Source: Microbacterium lacticum
GTDB taxonomy: Bacteria; Actinomycetota; Actinomycetes; Actinomycetales; Microbacteriaceae
DNA length: 64,000 nt
Direction of reading: 5' to 3'
Assembly (NCBI RefSeq): GCF_006716815.1
Contig: NZ_VFPS01000001.1
Location: 496,001-560,000 of the forward strand
Under the pieces are notes generated by a model. The model did no database searches. It was not told the DNA's origin and saw only the letters and a list, made by a program, of their open reading frames with translations. The translations under genes were made by a program, and so were the position numbers. Below, one piece after another: positions 52,125 through 60,397 of the stretch. How positions within the stretch are numbered: the stretch's first letter is position 1; every line of letters starts with the position of its first letter.

Positions 52125-53668
52125 GCTGCGACCCGCCCCCGCGCCCGAGACTTCGGTTTCGTCGTGTCGTAATGCAGTTGCGCCATAGCCCATGCTTCAA
52201 CCCCCGTCACATCATCATTCGGTTGCTTCGGGTTGCGGCCCACCAGCCATCCACGATCACCCGACTTACGCTTCACGGACTTGTAGATCGCCTCATTGAG
52301 CTCGACCTGCCGACCCCAGTGGGCGACGTTCTCCCGGTCGACGTCATCGACGATCAGGGACGCAGCCCGCTTCACGTCCGCGAACGTGTACGTCTCGAAC
52401 CTCGGCCGCACACCACCGCGCTGCTGGTTCACCTTCTCGACGATCAACTGCGCCACCTGGTTACCCGCGTCGTACACGATCGGGACCTTGTACTTCGCCC
52501 ACAGCTTCCTGAGCGCCGGCACCGCCCCGTCTATCCCCGTGATCCGCTCGAGGAGCATCGGCACCGCCCGCCCCTTCTCATCCCGCCACGCGGCGACGAT
52601 CGACACGCACAACTGGTCAGGGTGCGGGGCGAAGGCGATAGACCATCGCTCAGGCGGCGACACCTTCCCCGGGTCATCATCCGACCCAGTACGCGCCCAC
52701 TTGAGCGGGTCGAAGAGGGATGTCGTCCCGCCCTCATCGCCGAAGATCCCGCCGTACTCCGCGAGGAACACGATCCGCGGCAAGGTCTCGTAGTTCCCCC
52801 GGATCGTGTCCTCCGTCGTCAACGTCCCGATCCCCGGATGAGAAGCAACCACGAGATCACGGATCGCGTCCCACGTCGCGACGTCCTCGTCCTGCACCGT
52901 GTCCGGCATCCCGTACTCGACGATCCCCGCCCGCCCGCCGCGCCCAAGCTCAAGCCACTCCCACAGCATGTTCCCGGTCCGGTACTTGCCCGCCGTGCCC
53001 GCCACGACGATCTGCGCGCCCGGGCGTGTGTCCAACGTCGGGAGCGCCGCCGCGAGCGCATCCTGCACCTTCTGCGGGTCCGGCTCTCCCGCCTCATCCA
53101 GAATGATCAGGTCGAACGCTTCACCGCGCAGATCCTCGAGCGACGACAGCCACTGCACCATCCCACCCGACGGGAACTCGACACGCTCCTGCCCCGCCGA
53201 CCTGACGATCTTGTGCTCACCGGGGACACGCTCCAACGCCGGCGCGACATCCTTCATGAAACGGGACCGACCCGCCTTACCCGTCGTCATCGTGAGGACA
53301 CCGACGCGGTAATCCTCCCGGGCCTCCGCCCGTCCGAGCCCGACCGCGATGAGCGTCGTCGACTTCGCAGACCGCCGGGGGAGGAGCACCGCGTTCTTCT
53401 GAGCGCCCGCGGCGAGAGCATCGACCACGACCAGCTGCTGCGGCTTCGGCTCACGGCCGACCATCGCACGCTCACCGAAGAACCGCAGGAGCGTCGCGCC
53501 GCGCAGGAACTCAGCACGATCCGCCTCAGTCGTCACAAGCTCCGAGACCACCAACGGCGGCAACGCGCGACCCCGAACCTCAAGCCACTCCGCCTCGTCG
53601 AACAAAGATCGTGCTGTGAGGGCCTTGCTGGGGGACGTACCGGGGTCGGTCAAAGGAACGGTCACCAT
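52121..53668 (-). CDS. Terminase large subunit
   Basis: The DNA-packaging motor, 515 residues. The ATPase has Walker A-like LLPRRSAKST and Walker B FDLIILDEAGE. The C-terminal nuclease half contains the acidic run VPIVYDAGNQ and later TGVEAWAMAQLHYD. ATG 53668 is used. An HNH gene directly upstream is typical of cos-type packaging; no small terminase is recognised. Confidence 0.87.
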   Translation of the reverse strand: MVTVPLTDPGTSPSKALTARSLFDEAEWLEVRGRALPPLVVSELVTTEADRAEFLRGATLLRFFGERAMVGREPKPQQLVVVDALAAGAQKNAVLLPRRSAKSTTLIAVGLGRAEAREDYRVGVLTMTTGKAGRSRFMKDVAPALERVPGEHKIVRSAGQERVEFPSGGMVQWLSSLEDLRGEAFDLIILDEAGEPDPQKVQDALAAALPTLDTRPGAQIVVAGTAGKYRTGNMLWEWLELGRGGRAGIVEYGMPDTVQDEDVATWDAIRDLVVASHPGIGTLTTEDTIRGNYETLPRIVFLAEYGGIFGDEGGTTSLFDPLKWARTGSDDDPGKVSPPERWSIAFAPHPDQLCVSIVAAWRDEKGRAVPMLLERITGIDGAVPALRKLWAKYKVPIVYDAGNQVAQLIVEKVNQQRGGVRPRFETYTFADVKRAASLIVDDVDRENVAHWGRQVELNEAIYKSVKRKSGDRGWLVGRNPKQPNDDVTGVEAWAMAQLHYDTTKPKSRARGRVAA

Positions 53669-53958
53669 GTAGGTAGTCCTCTCGCGGTGCGGGATTGATG
53701 GTGTGTGATGGCTGCGCCGACTCTGCCGCCGGCTGCTCGGTTCTCTCGTCGGTGTTGTGGTCCGAGGTTGGTGAGGTCGTGGGTGCCGCCTCTTCCTGCG
53801 TCTACTCGGTGGCCGATGTCGAAGGCTTGGTCGGGGGTGATGGGTTTGCCGCATCCGATGCAGGTGACAGGGATGCCCGCGGTGTGTGCTGCACGGGTGG
53901 TCTTCCGGATGATGCGGGCGTTCCGCTGGTAGGTCGGATGCCGGTGATGATGCGTCAT
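53662..53958 (-). CDS. HNH endonuclease
   Basis: A 98-residue nuclease. CIGCGKPI supplies one zinc pair, then FDIGHRVDAGRGGTHDLTNL and PQHRRENRA give the H-N-H core. In many phages an HNH protein next to TerL is required for end cutting during packaging. It overlaps TerL by seven bases and the DNA-binding gene upstream by four. Confidence 0.85.
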   Translation of the reverse strand: MTHHHRHPTYQRNARIIRKTTRAAHTAGIPVTCIGCGKPITPDQAFDIGHRVDAGRGGTHDLTNLGPQHRRENRAAGGRVGAAITHHQSRTARGLPTW

Positions 53959-54602
53959 GCCGCCACCCGCTTACGCGCCTCACGGTGAGGTTCGCTGACC
54001 TTCGAGCACAACCCCCACTGATCGAGTTGCCCACTCACCTGTTGACCGCACACGACGCAACTCTTCGCCCCGGGGATCTCAGCAACCGGCCAACTGGTCA
54101 CCGGCATAGCATCGAGGACCTCGCCCGTCTGTGCGTTCACGTTCCCGAGATCGTCGTCGAGAACTGTGCTTCCGTATTCAGCCTGTCCTGTCCTGTCCTG
54201 TCCTACGTGACCGGCTGGCGTGACAGTGTCACGTGACTGGTCACCCTTGGCCCTCTCTCGGTACGCCTTGGATGTGGCCTTGCTCGCGTTGCGGTTCTTC
54301 TGCACTTGTGCTGCGGTCGACTGTCCGAGCCCTCCGAGGTGTGCCTTCTTGGCCCAGTCCTTGAAGGCGTATCCGTCGGGGGTGGGTGCCCATAGGCCGA
54401 GGTCTGCGAGCTCCTTGTATGCGGCGGGTTGGGTCTCGCCGGAAGGGTGGAACTGTGAGAGGTAGCGACGCTTGACGACGCCGTCGGTCCCGGCCTCGTT
54501 CGACCACGCGATCGCTTTGGTGAACACGCACCAGGCGTCGACGCTCATCTCGGCGAAGCGGGGTTCAGCGATCCACTTGCCGGGTATGCGTCCATCGGTC
54601 AT
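53955..54602 (-). CDS. Putative phage DNA-binding / replication protein
   Basis: A 215-residue protein. The N-terminal half (RFAEMSVDAWCVFTKAIAWS, GTDGVVKRRYLSQF) resembles winged-helix domains of phage replisome organisers. A low-complexity linker carries a pentanucleotide repeat. The C-terminus has a possible zinc pair (CVVCGQQ with a later C). ATG 54602 with AGGGAGG upstream is used. It is the only candidate replication gene in the prophage. Confidence 0.6.
   Translation of the reverse strand: MTDGRIPGKWIAEPRFAEMSVDAWCVFTKAIAWSNEAGTDGVVKRRYLSQFHPSGETQPAAYKELADLGLWAPTPDGYAFKDWAKKAHLGGLGQSTAAQVQKNRNASKATSKAYRERAKGDQSRDTVTPAGHVGQDRTGQAEYGSTVLDDDLGNVNAQTGEVLDAMPVTSWPVAEIPGAKSCVVCGQQVSGQLDQWGLCSKVSEPHREARKRVAA
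54182..54201. repeat. Four-copy CCTGT tandem repeat inside a coding region
   Basis: Four exact copies of CCTGT and a partial fifth (CCT) lie in the linker of the gene at 53955-54602, encoding GQDRTGQ on the minus strand. Gain or loss of one five-base unit would shift the frame. Confidence 0.85.
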
Positions 54603-54624
54603 CGGGGGCCTCCCTTTCGTTGCG

Positions 54625-54697
54625 TCCCTCTGGCTGGGTTCGAACCAGCGGCATCCTGACTTAGAAGGTCGGTGCTCTTCCGCTGAGCTACAGAGGG
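54625..54697 (-). tRNA. tRNA-Arg (TCT), prophage-encoded
   Basis: On the minus strand the acceptor CCCTCTG pairs with CAGAGGG. The anticodon loop CTTCTAA carries TCT, and the T-arm GCTGG/CCAGC encloses TTCGAAC. The anticodon stem has one mismatched pair. It would read AGA, a very rare codon in this GC-rich host. It sits between the early genes and the DNA-binding gene. Confidence 0.88.
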
Positions 54698-54729
54698 TGG
54701 TGGGGGCCGCGGGATGCGACCCCCGGATG

Positions 54730-54975
54730 TCAGTCGTCAAGTACTTGCAGGTGTTCGTCTACGGCCCGTGGACGGCGCAGACGAACGGTGCGCTTCTCGG
54801 CATCCGTAGCGGCGTCGAGGAGGGCTTGGGCGAACGCGCGTGCCTCGTGAGGGAACAGGGCGATGTCGAAGCCGGGCGCCATGACCGTGACGAGCTTGGT
54901 CGCGGCGTCGTAGGTGGCGTGACCCTGGTCGATGAGAATGGGCCCTCCCGCGAACCGGGCATCGACGACGGTCAC
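54730..54975 (-). CDS. Hypothetical phage protein
   Basis: An 81-residue protein with a beta-strand pattern near residues 18-45 and a helix after. The GTG start overlaps the stop of the gene upstream by four bases (GTGA), which supports both as real. No domain is recognised. Confidence 0.6.
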   Translation of the reverse strand: MTVVDARFAGGPILIDQGHATYDAATKLVTVMAPGFDIALFPHEARAFAQALLDAATDAEKRTVRLRRPRAVDEHLQVLDD

Positions 54976-55238
54976 TTGGTCACCTCGGGGAACTCGGGGC
55001 GCGTCGGGAACGTGAGGCGTAGCTCGTCGGCGAGGCGCATGAGGGCGAACCGGAAGACGTGGCGGAGGTGACGCTCGGACACACGCCCGTCGTCGTCGAC
55101 CATGTCGGCGAGAACCTGGTCTACGAACTCGAGGTCGTTGGCGTGGTTCCAGACGAGGGCCGCGTATCTCTCCCCGTGCGCCCTGAACAGCCCCCGCTCA
55201 ATGTCGGCGGAGCTTGGTACGCTGGTAGCCTCGTTCAC
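54972..55238 (-). CDS. Hypothetical phage protein
   Basis: An 88-residue, mostly helical, acidic protein beginning MNEATSVPSSADIERGLFRA. GTG 55238 is chosen because AAAGGA lies six to seven bases upstream; an upstream GTG at 55322 in the same frame would add 28 polar residues. No family is recognised. Confidence 0.6.
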   Translation of the reverse strand: MNEATSVPSSADIERGLFRAHGERYAALVWNHANDLEFVDQVLADMVDDDGRVSERHLRHVFRFALMRLADELRLTFPTRPEFPEVTK

Positions 55239-55335
55239 GATCGTTCCTTTCGTAGGGTTTCGGTCTTCGCCCTCGACTGAGTTGCAGCTCACGTCGGGGG
55301 CATTCTTCTTGGTGGTGGTCACTGCTCGTCCGCCT

Positions 55336-55500
55336 TCATCTCCGCGGCGAACATGTGGCCCTCTGCTCCCGCACCGAGAGCAGAGGGATGATGGACCTCG
55401 CGACTTTCCGGCTGATGCGGATCGTGGTGTCGCCGATCGTGAGAGATCCGTCGCAGTTCGCGAACTGGTACGCGTTGAATGCCTTGCCGGCGGTGCTCAT
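55336..55500 (-). CDS. Small hypothetical phage protein
   Basis: A 54-residue protein beginning MSTAGKAFNAYQFANCDGSL. The middle, GDTTIRISRKVARSIIPLL, is amphipathic. ATG 55500 overlaps the excisionase stop by one base. It has no recognised domain. Confidence 0.55.
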   Translation of the reverse strand: MSTAGKAFNAYQFANCDGSLTIGDTTIRISRKVARSIIPLLSVREQRATCSPRR

Positions 55501-55703
55501 CAGGAAGCCTCCGCGAACGCGTCCTCGATGAACTTCTCGAGGTCGGACGAGCGCACGCACACGCGGCCTCCGAGCTTCGCTGCCTTCAGCTGCTTTGTGT
55601 TGATGAGCCAGCGGACGCTGTCGACGGAGCGACGGAGACGCTCCGCCACCTCGGGTACGAACAGGATGTCCGGCAGCACCTCGCCGATTGCGGTACGGGT
55701 CAT
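55500..55703 (-). CDS. Excisionase-like helix-turn-helix protein
   Basis: A 67-residue MerR/Xis-type DNA-binding protein: FVPEVAERLRRSVDSVRWLI is the helix-turn-helix and AAKLGGRVCVRSSDLEKFIE the wing. Such proteins direct the integrase to excise the prophage. It is the first gene leftward of the divergent control region, facing the repressor. ATG 55703 is preferred; an in-frame ATG 12 bases or so upstream is possible. Confidence 0.75.
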   Translation of the reverse strand: MTRTAIGEVLPDILFVPEVAERLRRSVDSVRWLINTKQLKAAKLGGRVCVRSSDLEKFIEDAFAEAS

Positions 55704-55719
55704 GATCGAGACTCTCATT

Positions 55720-55830
55720 TCTAGTCGTTGCTGACTTCCTTCTGGAGTCGACCATACACCACAATCCCGAGTCGAAAGCAACTAGCAATGCGTGTTCACT
55801 AGAACTGAGCGTCGGCAACCACTAGGGTTG
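55720..55830. promoter_or_regulatory. Divergent control region between excisionase and repressor
   Basis: The region repeats a CTAG/CAAC motif. CTAGTCGTTGC lies near 55721, GCAACTAGC near 55779, CACTAG near 55797 and CAACC-ACTAG-GGTTG at 55816-55830, the last an inverted repeat just before the repressor ATG. These are candidate operators for the repressor. The segment is AT-rich compared with the rest of the prophage. Confidence 0.5.
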
Positions 55831-55834
55831 ACGC

Positions 55835-56425
55835 ATGCTTACGGATGAACAGATAGGCCGGAATCTCGCCGCATGGCGCGGGGACCGGAGCCAGAAGGAC
55901 CTCGCAAGTGCGATGAGAGAGCTCGGCTTCAAGTGGTCGCAGGCGACGGTATGGAGCATCGAAAAGGGCGAACGCCCGCTCAGACTCTCTGAGGCAGAAG
56001 CGCTTGCGCAGGTGATGGGTCGGAGCAACCTCCACCTCTTGTCGAAGAGCGACGCCGCATCCGACGCCTTCGCTGCAGGGTCCGCAGCCAGAGACGCCTA
56101 CGAGACGCTCCTGGCGAGCCTCAAAGCATTCGATGCTGCTCGGGTCAACCTCGCCTTCTCCCTGGACGCCGTAGCACCCGAGGATCAGACGGGATTCTTG
56201 CGAGAGCTCGGGGACTGTTGGATTGGAACGAGTGTCGAGGACGTCCTCGAGGAGTACCGAACGGAAAGCCTCGCGGACTCGGTTCGGGAACAGTTGCTAT
56301 CGGGAACGACAGACGAGGATCTGGAAGACATCGAAGAACGGCAGCGAGGGACGTGGATCGCGCGGCTCAGCGAGGTCAACCGAGGGGTTCAGAGCGCCGA
56401 TGGCGAGCGTCAAGCAGAGGCCTGA
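55835..56425 (+). CDS. XRE-type phage repressor
   Basis: A 196-residue protein with an N-terminal helix-turn-helix (RSQKDLASAMRELGFKWSQA with a second helix TVWSIEKGERPLR, about 18-50) and a helical C-terminal half of unknown role. It is the only other plus-strand gene beside the integrase, which it overlaps by 26 bases, and faces the early genes across a divergent operator region. That is the position of an immunity repressor. Confidence 0.75.
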   Translation: MLTDEQIGRNLAAWRGDRSQKDLASAMRELGFKWSQATVWSIEKGERPLRLSEAEALAQVMGRSNLHLLSKSDAASDAFAAGSAARDAYETLLASLKAFDAARVNLAFSLDAVAPEDQTGFLRELGDCWIGTSVEDVLEEYRTESLADSVREQLLSGTTDEDLEDIEERQRGTWIARLSEVNRGVQSADGERQAEA

Positions 56426-57482
56426 CGGCGTCTGGCGGGCCCGCTACCGGGGCCCGGACGGCCGTGAGTACTCGAAGCACGCGAAGCTGAAGCGCGACGC
56501 TCAGGCATGGCTCGACGACGCGATCGGCGCGATGAAGGCTGGCACGTGGGTCGACCCTTCGACGTCGAAGATGACGGTCGGGGAGTGGCTCGACAAGTGG
56601 ACCGCCGGGTACGCGGGCAACAAGGCGGGGACGGTGAAGTCCGCGGCCGTGCACGTGAAGCTGATCCGGGAGAAGTTCGGCACCCGGCAGGTGCGGACGC
56701 TTCGCCCGTCCGACGTGAAGGAGTGGATGGCGGAGCTGTCGCAGAAGTACGCCCGCTCGTACGTGTACGCGATCCATCGTCGCCTGCATCAGGTGCTCGA
56801 GGATGCCGTGCACGATGGCGTCCTGACCCGGAACCCGGTGTCGAGGCGCACGTCGCCGCCCACGCCCCTGCAACGCCCCTACGTCGCGACGACGGAGCAG
56901 GTGTGGGCACTGTACGACGCCCTGCCGAAGGAGTATCGGTCGATGGTGCTCCTGGGTGCGTTCGCGGGCCTGAGGGCGGGGGAGATGGCCGCGCTGACGC
57001 GTGACGACGTCGACTGGGACGGGCACTCGATCACCGTGTCAGCGCAGCACGACGACGAGGACCTGAAGTCGGATGCGTCGGCCGGGACGATCCCGGTCCC
57101 CGCCGAGCTCACGACGATGCTGCAGGGGGACGCCGGCGTGCGGATGATCGTGCCCGGCGTGTTCGGCCGCGGGGTTACTGCGTGGCAACTCAACCGGGTC
57201 TGGTCGGACACTCGGGGCGGCGTCAAGGGTCTGCCCGAGGGCTTCCGTATCCACGACCTGCGGCACTACTTCGCGTCGCTCCTGATCGCTGCGGGCCTCG
57301 ACATCAAGGTCGTGCAGACGCGGATGCGGCACGCGTCGCCCGTCGTGACGCTGCGCACGTATGGGCACCTGTGGCCAGACACGGATGACACCTCACGGGC
57401 CGCGGTCGCCGCGGTCCTGGGTGCGCGAAAGAGCCCCCAGGGTGCGGACCCTGAGGGCTCTCTCGAGGATTCTGCGGACTAA
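56400..57482 (+). CDS. int: Tyrosine-type site-specific integrase
   Basis: Catalyses recombination between the 22-base core at the glnA1 end and the phage site. The 360-residue protein has an N-terminal arm-binding region (SVKQRPDGVWRARYRGPDG), a core-binding domain (about 60-150) and the catalytic domain. The first catalytic Arg is in GLRAGE (about 190), then HDLRH (about 284), a His in MRHAS and the Tyr in RTYGH (about 319). ATG 56400 lies inside the repressor gene. The gene stands next to attR, as usual. Confidence 0.93.
   Translation: MASVKQRPDGVWRARYRGPDGREYSKHAKLKRDAQAWLDDAIGAMKAGTWVDPSTSKMTVGEWLDKWTAGYAGNKAGTVKSAAVHVKLIREKFGTRQVRTLRPSDVKEWMAELSQKYARSYVYAIHRRLHQVLEDAVHDGVLTRNPVSRRTSPPTPLQRPYVATTEQVWALYDALPKEYRSMVLLGAFAGLRAGEMAALTRDDVDWDGHSITVSAQHDDEDLKSDASAGTIPVPAELTTMLQGDAGVRMIVPGVFGRGVTAWQLNRVWSDTRGGVKGLPEGFRIHDLRHYFASLLIAAGLDIKVVQTRMRHASPVVTLRTYGHLWPDTDDTSRAAVAAVLGARKSPQGADPEGSLEDSAD
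57430..57461 (+). terminator. Hairpin within the last codons of int
   Basis: Arms of 14 bases (57430-57443 and 57448-57461; AGAGCCCCCAGGGT with one mismatch) enclose GCGG. The hairpin lies inside the coding sequence 21 bases before the stop. It may stop rightward transcription toward glnA1, but there is no T run. Confidence 0.55.
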
Positions 57483-57552
57483 ATGCGGACTAGACGCCCG
57501 TTTCGTCCCGGAATCATGCGGAATCTGGCTAGACCCCGAAGTACAGCTCGTA
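57473..57552. other. attR region: arm repeats and core
   Basis: Two TGCGGACT arm repeats with an 11-base period (57473-57480, 57484-57491) match the pair near attL. The core copy is 57531-57552, identical to 43113-43134. The string CCCGGAATC also occurs beside both cores (43104-43112, 57508-57516). The core forms the final codons of glnA1. Confidence 0.75.
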
Positions 57553-58953
57553 CTCGAACGGGTGCGGGCGCGCGGCGAGCGGCTTGATCTCGTTCTCGAT
57601 CTTGTACTCGATCCAGGTCTCGATGAGCTCCGGCGTGAACACGCCACCCGCGAGCAGGAACTCGTGGTCGGCGCGCAGCGCCTCGAGCGAGTCGAGCAGC
57701 GAGTTGGGCACCTGCGGGATGTTCTTCGCCTCCTCGGGGGGAAGCTCGTAAAGGTCCTTGTCGACGGGCTCGTGCGGCTCGATGCGGTTCTTGATGCCGT
57801 CGAGGCCCGCCATCATCTGCGCGGCGAACGCGAGGTACGGGTTGCCCGAGGCATCCGGCGCACGGAACTCGATGCGCTTCGCCTTCGGGTTCGAGCCGGT
57901 GATCGGGATGCGGATCGCGGCGGAGCGGTTGCCGGCCGAGTAGACCAGGTTGACCGGGGCCTCGTAGCCCTTGACCAGGCGCTTGTACGAGTTCAGCGTC
58001 GGGTTGGTGAAGGCGAGCACCGCGGGTGCGTGCGCGAGGAGGCCGCCGATGTACCAGCGGGCGATGTCGGAGAGGCCGCCGTAGCCCTTCTCGTCGTAGA
58101 AGAGCGGCTTGCCCTCGAGCCACAGCGACTGGTGGGTGTGCATGCCCGAGCCGTTGTCGCCGAAGAGTGGCTTGGGCATGAAGGTCGCGACCTTGCCCCA
58201 CTGCTCGGCGACGTTCTTGACGATGTACTTGAACTTCAGGATGTCGTCGGCCGCGTGCACCATCGTGTCGAAGCGGTAGTTGATCTCCTGCTGGCCGCCG
58301 GTGCCGACCTCATGGTGCGCACGCTCGAGGATCAGGCCCGAGTCGATCAGGTGCAGCGAGATGTCGTCGCGGAGGTCGGCCGTCTTGTCGACGGGGGAGA
58401 CGGGGAAGTAGCCGCCCTTGAAGGGGGTCTTGTTGGCGAGGTTGCCGCCCTCTTCGGCGAGGCCGGTGTTCCAGGCGCCCTCTTCGGAGTCGACGGAGTA
58501 GAAGGAGCTGTTCTGCTTCACTTCGTAGCGCACGTCGTCGAAGATGTAGAACTCCGCCTCGGGGGCGAAGAACGCGGTGTCGGCGATGCCGGTGGAGGCG
58601 AGGTACTTCTCCGCCTTCTTGGCGACCTGACGCGGGTCCTTCGAGTAGATCTCACCGTTGCGCGGGTTGTAGATGTCGAAGAGCATGATGAGCGTCTTCG
58701 CCTCGCGGAACGGGTCGAGGTACGCGGTGGAGACATCCGGAATCAGCTGCATGTCCGACTCGTGGATGTTCGCGAAACCGCGGATCGACGAGCCGTCGAA
58801 GAGCTGACCGACCGTGAAGAACTCCTCGTCGACGGTCGATGCGGGGATATTGAAGTGCTGCTGCACACCAGGAAGGTCCGTGAAACGGATGTCGAGGAAC
58901 TTGACGTCCTCGTCCTGGATGAACTTCAGCACCTCGGATGAATCTTTGAACAT
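57529..58953 (-). CDS. glnA1: Glutamine synthetase, type I (GlnA1)
   Basis: The main ammonia-assimilating glutamine synthetase, 474 residues. Signatures [32 protein letters not shown] and NRSAAIRIP are intact. A Tyr in [10 protein letters not shown] (about residue 401) is the site adenylylated by GlnE. The last seven residues (YELYFGV) are encoded by the prophage att core, so integration keeps the protein intact and only changes the stop from TGA to TAG. The gene no longer has its original downstream terminator. Confidence 0.97.
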   Translation of the reverse strand: MFKDSSEVLKFIQDEDVKFLDIRFTDLPGVQQHFNIPASTVDEEFFTVGQLFDGSSIRGFANIHESDMQLIPDVSTAYLDPFREAKTLIMLFDIYNPRNGEIYSKDPRQVAKKAEKYLASTGIADTAFFAPEAEFYIFDDVRYEVKQNSSFYSVDSEEGAWNTGLAEEGGNLANKTPFKGGYFPVSPVDKTADLRDDISLHLIDSGLILERAHHEVGTGGQQEINYRFDTMVHAADDILKFKYIVKNVAEQWGKVATFMPKPLFGDNGSGMHTHQSLWLEGKPLFYDEKGYGGLSDIARWYIGGLLAHAPAVLAFTNPTLNSYKRLVKGYEAPVNLVYSAGNRSAAIRIPITGSNPKAKRIEFRAPDASGNPYLAFAAQMMAGLDGIKNRIEPHEPVDKDLYELPPEEAKNIPQVPNSLLDSLEALRADHEFLLAGGVFTPELIETWIEYKIENEIKPLAARPHPFEYELYFGV

Positions 58954-59106
58954 GGAGTCTCCAAGATCGGGTGCGGAACTGAGCTGACGGGATCAGGCTC
59001 GCGCTCACGCTAGCGGGGGAGGGTTGCTCCCCAGTATCCCCCGTGTTTCGAGGATGTTACGAGCCCCCCGGCTCGGAGCGCGCGAGGCCGCGGGTAGGCT
59101 GATGAA

Positions 59107-59508
59107 GTGACGGATGCCGCTGCCGAGAACTCCTATCCGGGCGAGCGTCTGGGCCTGCCGTCGGCGGGAAGCGGCAGCATCGCCCGCCCCGGACGACGTA
59201 TCGCGGCCCTCGCGATCGACTGGGCGTGCGCCGTGATCGTGTCGATCGCGTTCTTCGCCTACGACTCGCTCGCGACCCTCGTGGTGTTCGCGATCGTGCA
59301 GATCGTGTTCATCCCGACGCTCGGCGGCAGCCCCGGCCATCGCCTACTCGGCATGCGCGTGCAGCTCGTCACCGGCGGCTGGGTGGGGCTCTGGCGTCCG
59401 ATCGTGCGGACGGTGCTCCTGTGCCTCGTGATCCCCGCGGTCATCTGGGATGCCGACCAGCGCGGGCTGCACGACAAGGCAGCCGGCACGGTGCTTCTCC
59501 GCCGCTGA
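59107..59508 (+). CDS. RDD family membrane protein
   Basis: A 133-residue protein with R-x-x-A-x-x-x-D at its first helix (RRIAALAIDWACAVIV), the RDD hallmark. Two or three further hydrophobic stretches follow, with GGSPGHRLLGMRV between them. The function is unknown. The start is GTG 59107. It diverges from glnA1 and converges with the DUF4191 gene. Confidence 0.88.
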   Translation: MTDAAAENSYPGERLGLPSAGSGSIARPGRRIAALAIDWACAVIVSIAFFAYDSLATLVVFAIVQIVFIPTLGGSPGHRLLGMRVQLVTGGWVGLWRPIVRTVLLCLVIPAVIWDADQRGLHDKAAGTVLLRR

Positions 59509-59525
59509 CCGGACCCGCTCGCGGA

Positions 59526-60236
59526 TCAGCGCGGACGCGGCGCCCGCGCGCGCATCGGGTCGACGCCCTTAGGGATCGGCAGCGACGTCACCGACTGCGA
59601 CACCGAGTCGACGCGCTTGACGACGGCGGCCATGGTGGTGCGGTCGACCTTCTTCGGCAGCGACTTGATCGTCGACGAGAGCTTCGAGATCGGCACGTCG
59701 CCCTCGCCGTGACCGACGTAGATCACCTGGATCGGCACACCGGAGGCGACGCGCTGCACCTTCATCTTCTCGTCGTTCACGAGACGGGTGAGGCGCCCGC
59801 GCGAGCCCTCCGCGACGAGGACGACGCCGCCCCGGCCGATCACGCGGTAGACCGCGTCCTGCGTCTTCGGGTTGACGCCGACGGGCATGTCGGATGCCAC
59901 CCAGTTGCGCCCGAGCGAGGTCGAGAGCACGTGGCCCGAAGCTCCCGGCATCCCGTCGAGCTTCTTGTACATCGCGCGCGTCGACAGACGCGTGAGGAGC
60001 ACCATCGCGCCCAGGATGCCGAACATCAGACCGGTGAGGGCCCAGAGGATGACGCTCCACACCGCGACCGGCGGGATCAGGAAGCCGATGAGCAGCCCGA
60101 TCGCGACGCCGAGCACGACGATGCCGATGAGCGCCCAGCCCAGCCACGAGAACTCTGCCTTCGTGAACGTGAACAGCGAGCGCAACTGCGCGAAGAATCC
60201 GGGGCGCTTCTCGGGCGCGGTACTGCGGGAGGCCAT
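59526..60236 (-). CDS. DUF4191 family membrane protein
   Basis: A 236-residue protein with two N-terminal membrane helices (about 30-50 and 55-80) and a soluble C-terminal domain around GRNWVASDMPVGVNPKTQDA. DUF4191 is an actinobacterial family of unknown role, often near glnA1 and lipoyl synthase genes. No unusual features. It ends 17 bases from the convergent RDD stop. Confidence 0.88.
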   Translation of the reverse strand: MASRSTAPEKRPGFFAQLRSLFTFTKAEFSWLGWALIGIVVLGVAIGLLIGFLIPPVAVWSVILWALTGLMFGILGAMVLLTRLSTRAMYKKLDGMPGASGHVLSTSLGRNWVASDMPVGVNPKTQDAVYRVIGRGGVVLVAEGSRGRLTRLVNDEKMKVQRVASGVPIQVIYVGHGEGDVPISKLSSTIKSLPKKVDRTTMAAVVKRVDSVSQSVTSLPIPKGVDPMRARAPRPR

Positions 60237-60397
60237 GCAGACAGCCTACCGTCGCGGGCCCCGTCCCACTCACCGGGCCTCGCGCCGGTCGGGGGCGCTC
60301 GAGCGGCGCCTCCTCCCCAACGCGCGCCCGAGCGGATCTGTCCACAATCGGGCCGTTCCGTGCTCTGCGCCGCGGCCGGGCGCGCCACACTCGGGGC

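Larger units (their letters stand above)
43113..57552. mobile_element. Compact prophage integrated at the 3' end of glnA1
   Basis: The element is bounded by identical 22-base copies of the glnA1 3' end (43113-43134 and 57531-57552). It carries integrase and repressor on the plus strand and everything else on the minus strand: excisionase, early genes, tRNA-Arg, HNH, terminase, portal, protease-capsid fusion, connectors, tail tube, tape measure, two tail proteins and a sigma-like gene. At 14.4 kb it is the size of the smallest known actinobacterial siphophages. No lysin, holin, replicase or tail chaperone is seen. Confidence 0.9.

Noticed and set aside
52172..53698. 508-codon plus-strand frame opposite the terminase
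   Set aside because: Antisense to a well-supported TerL, very rich in Arg, His and Pro, no ribosome site.
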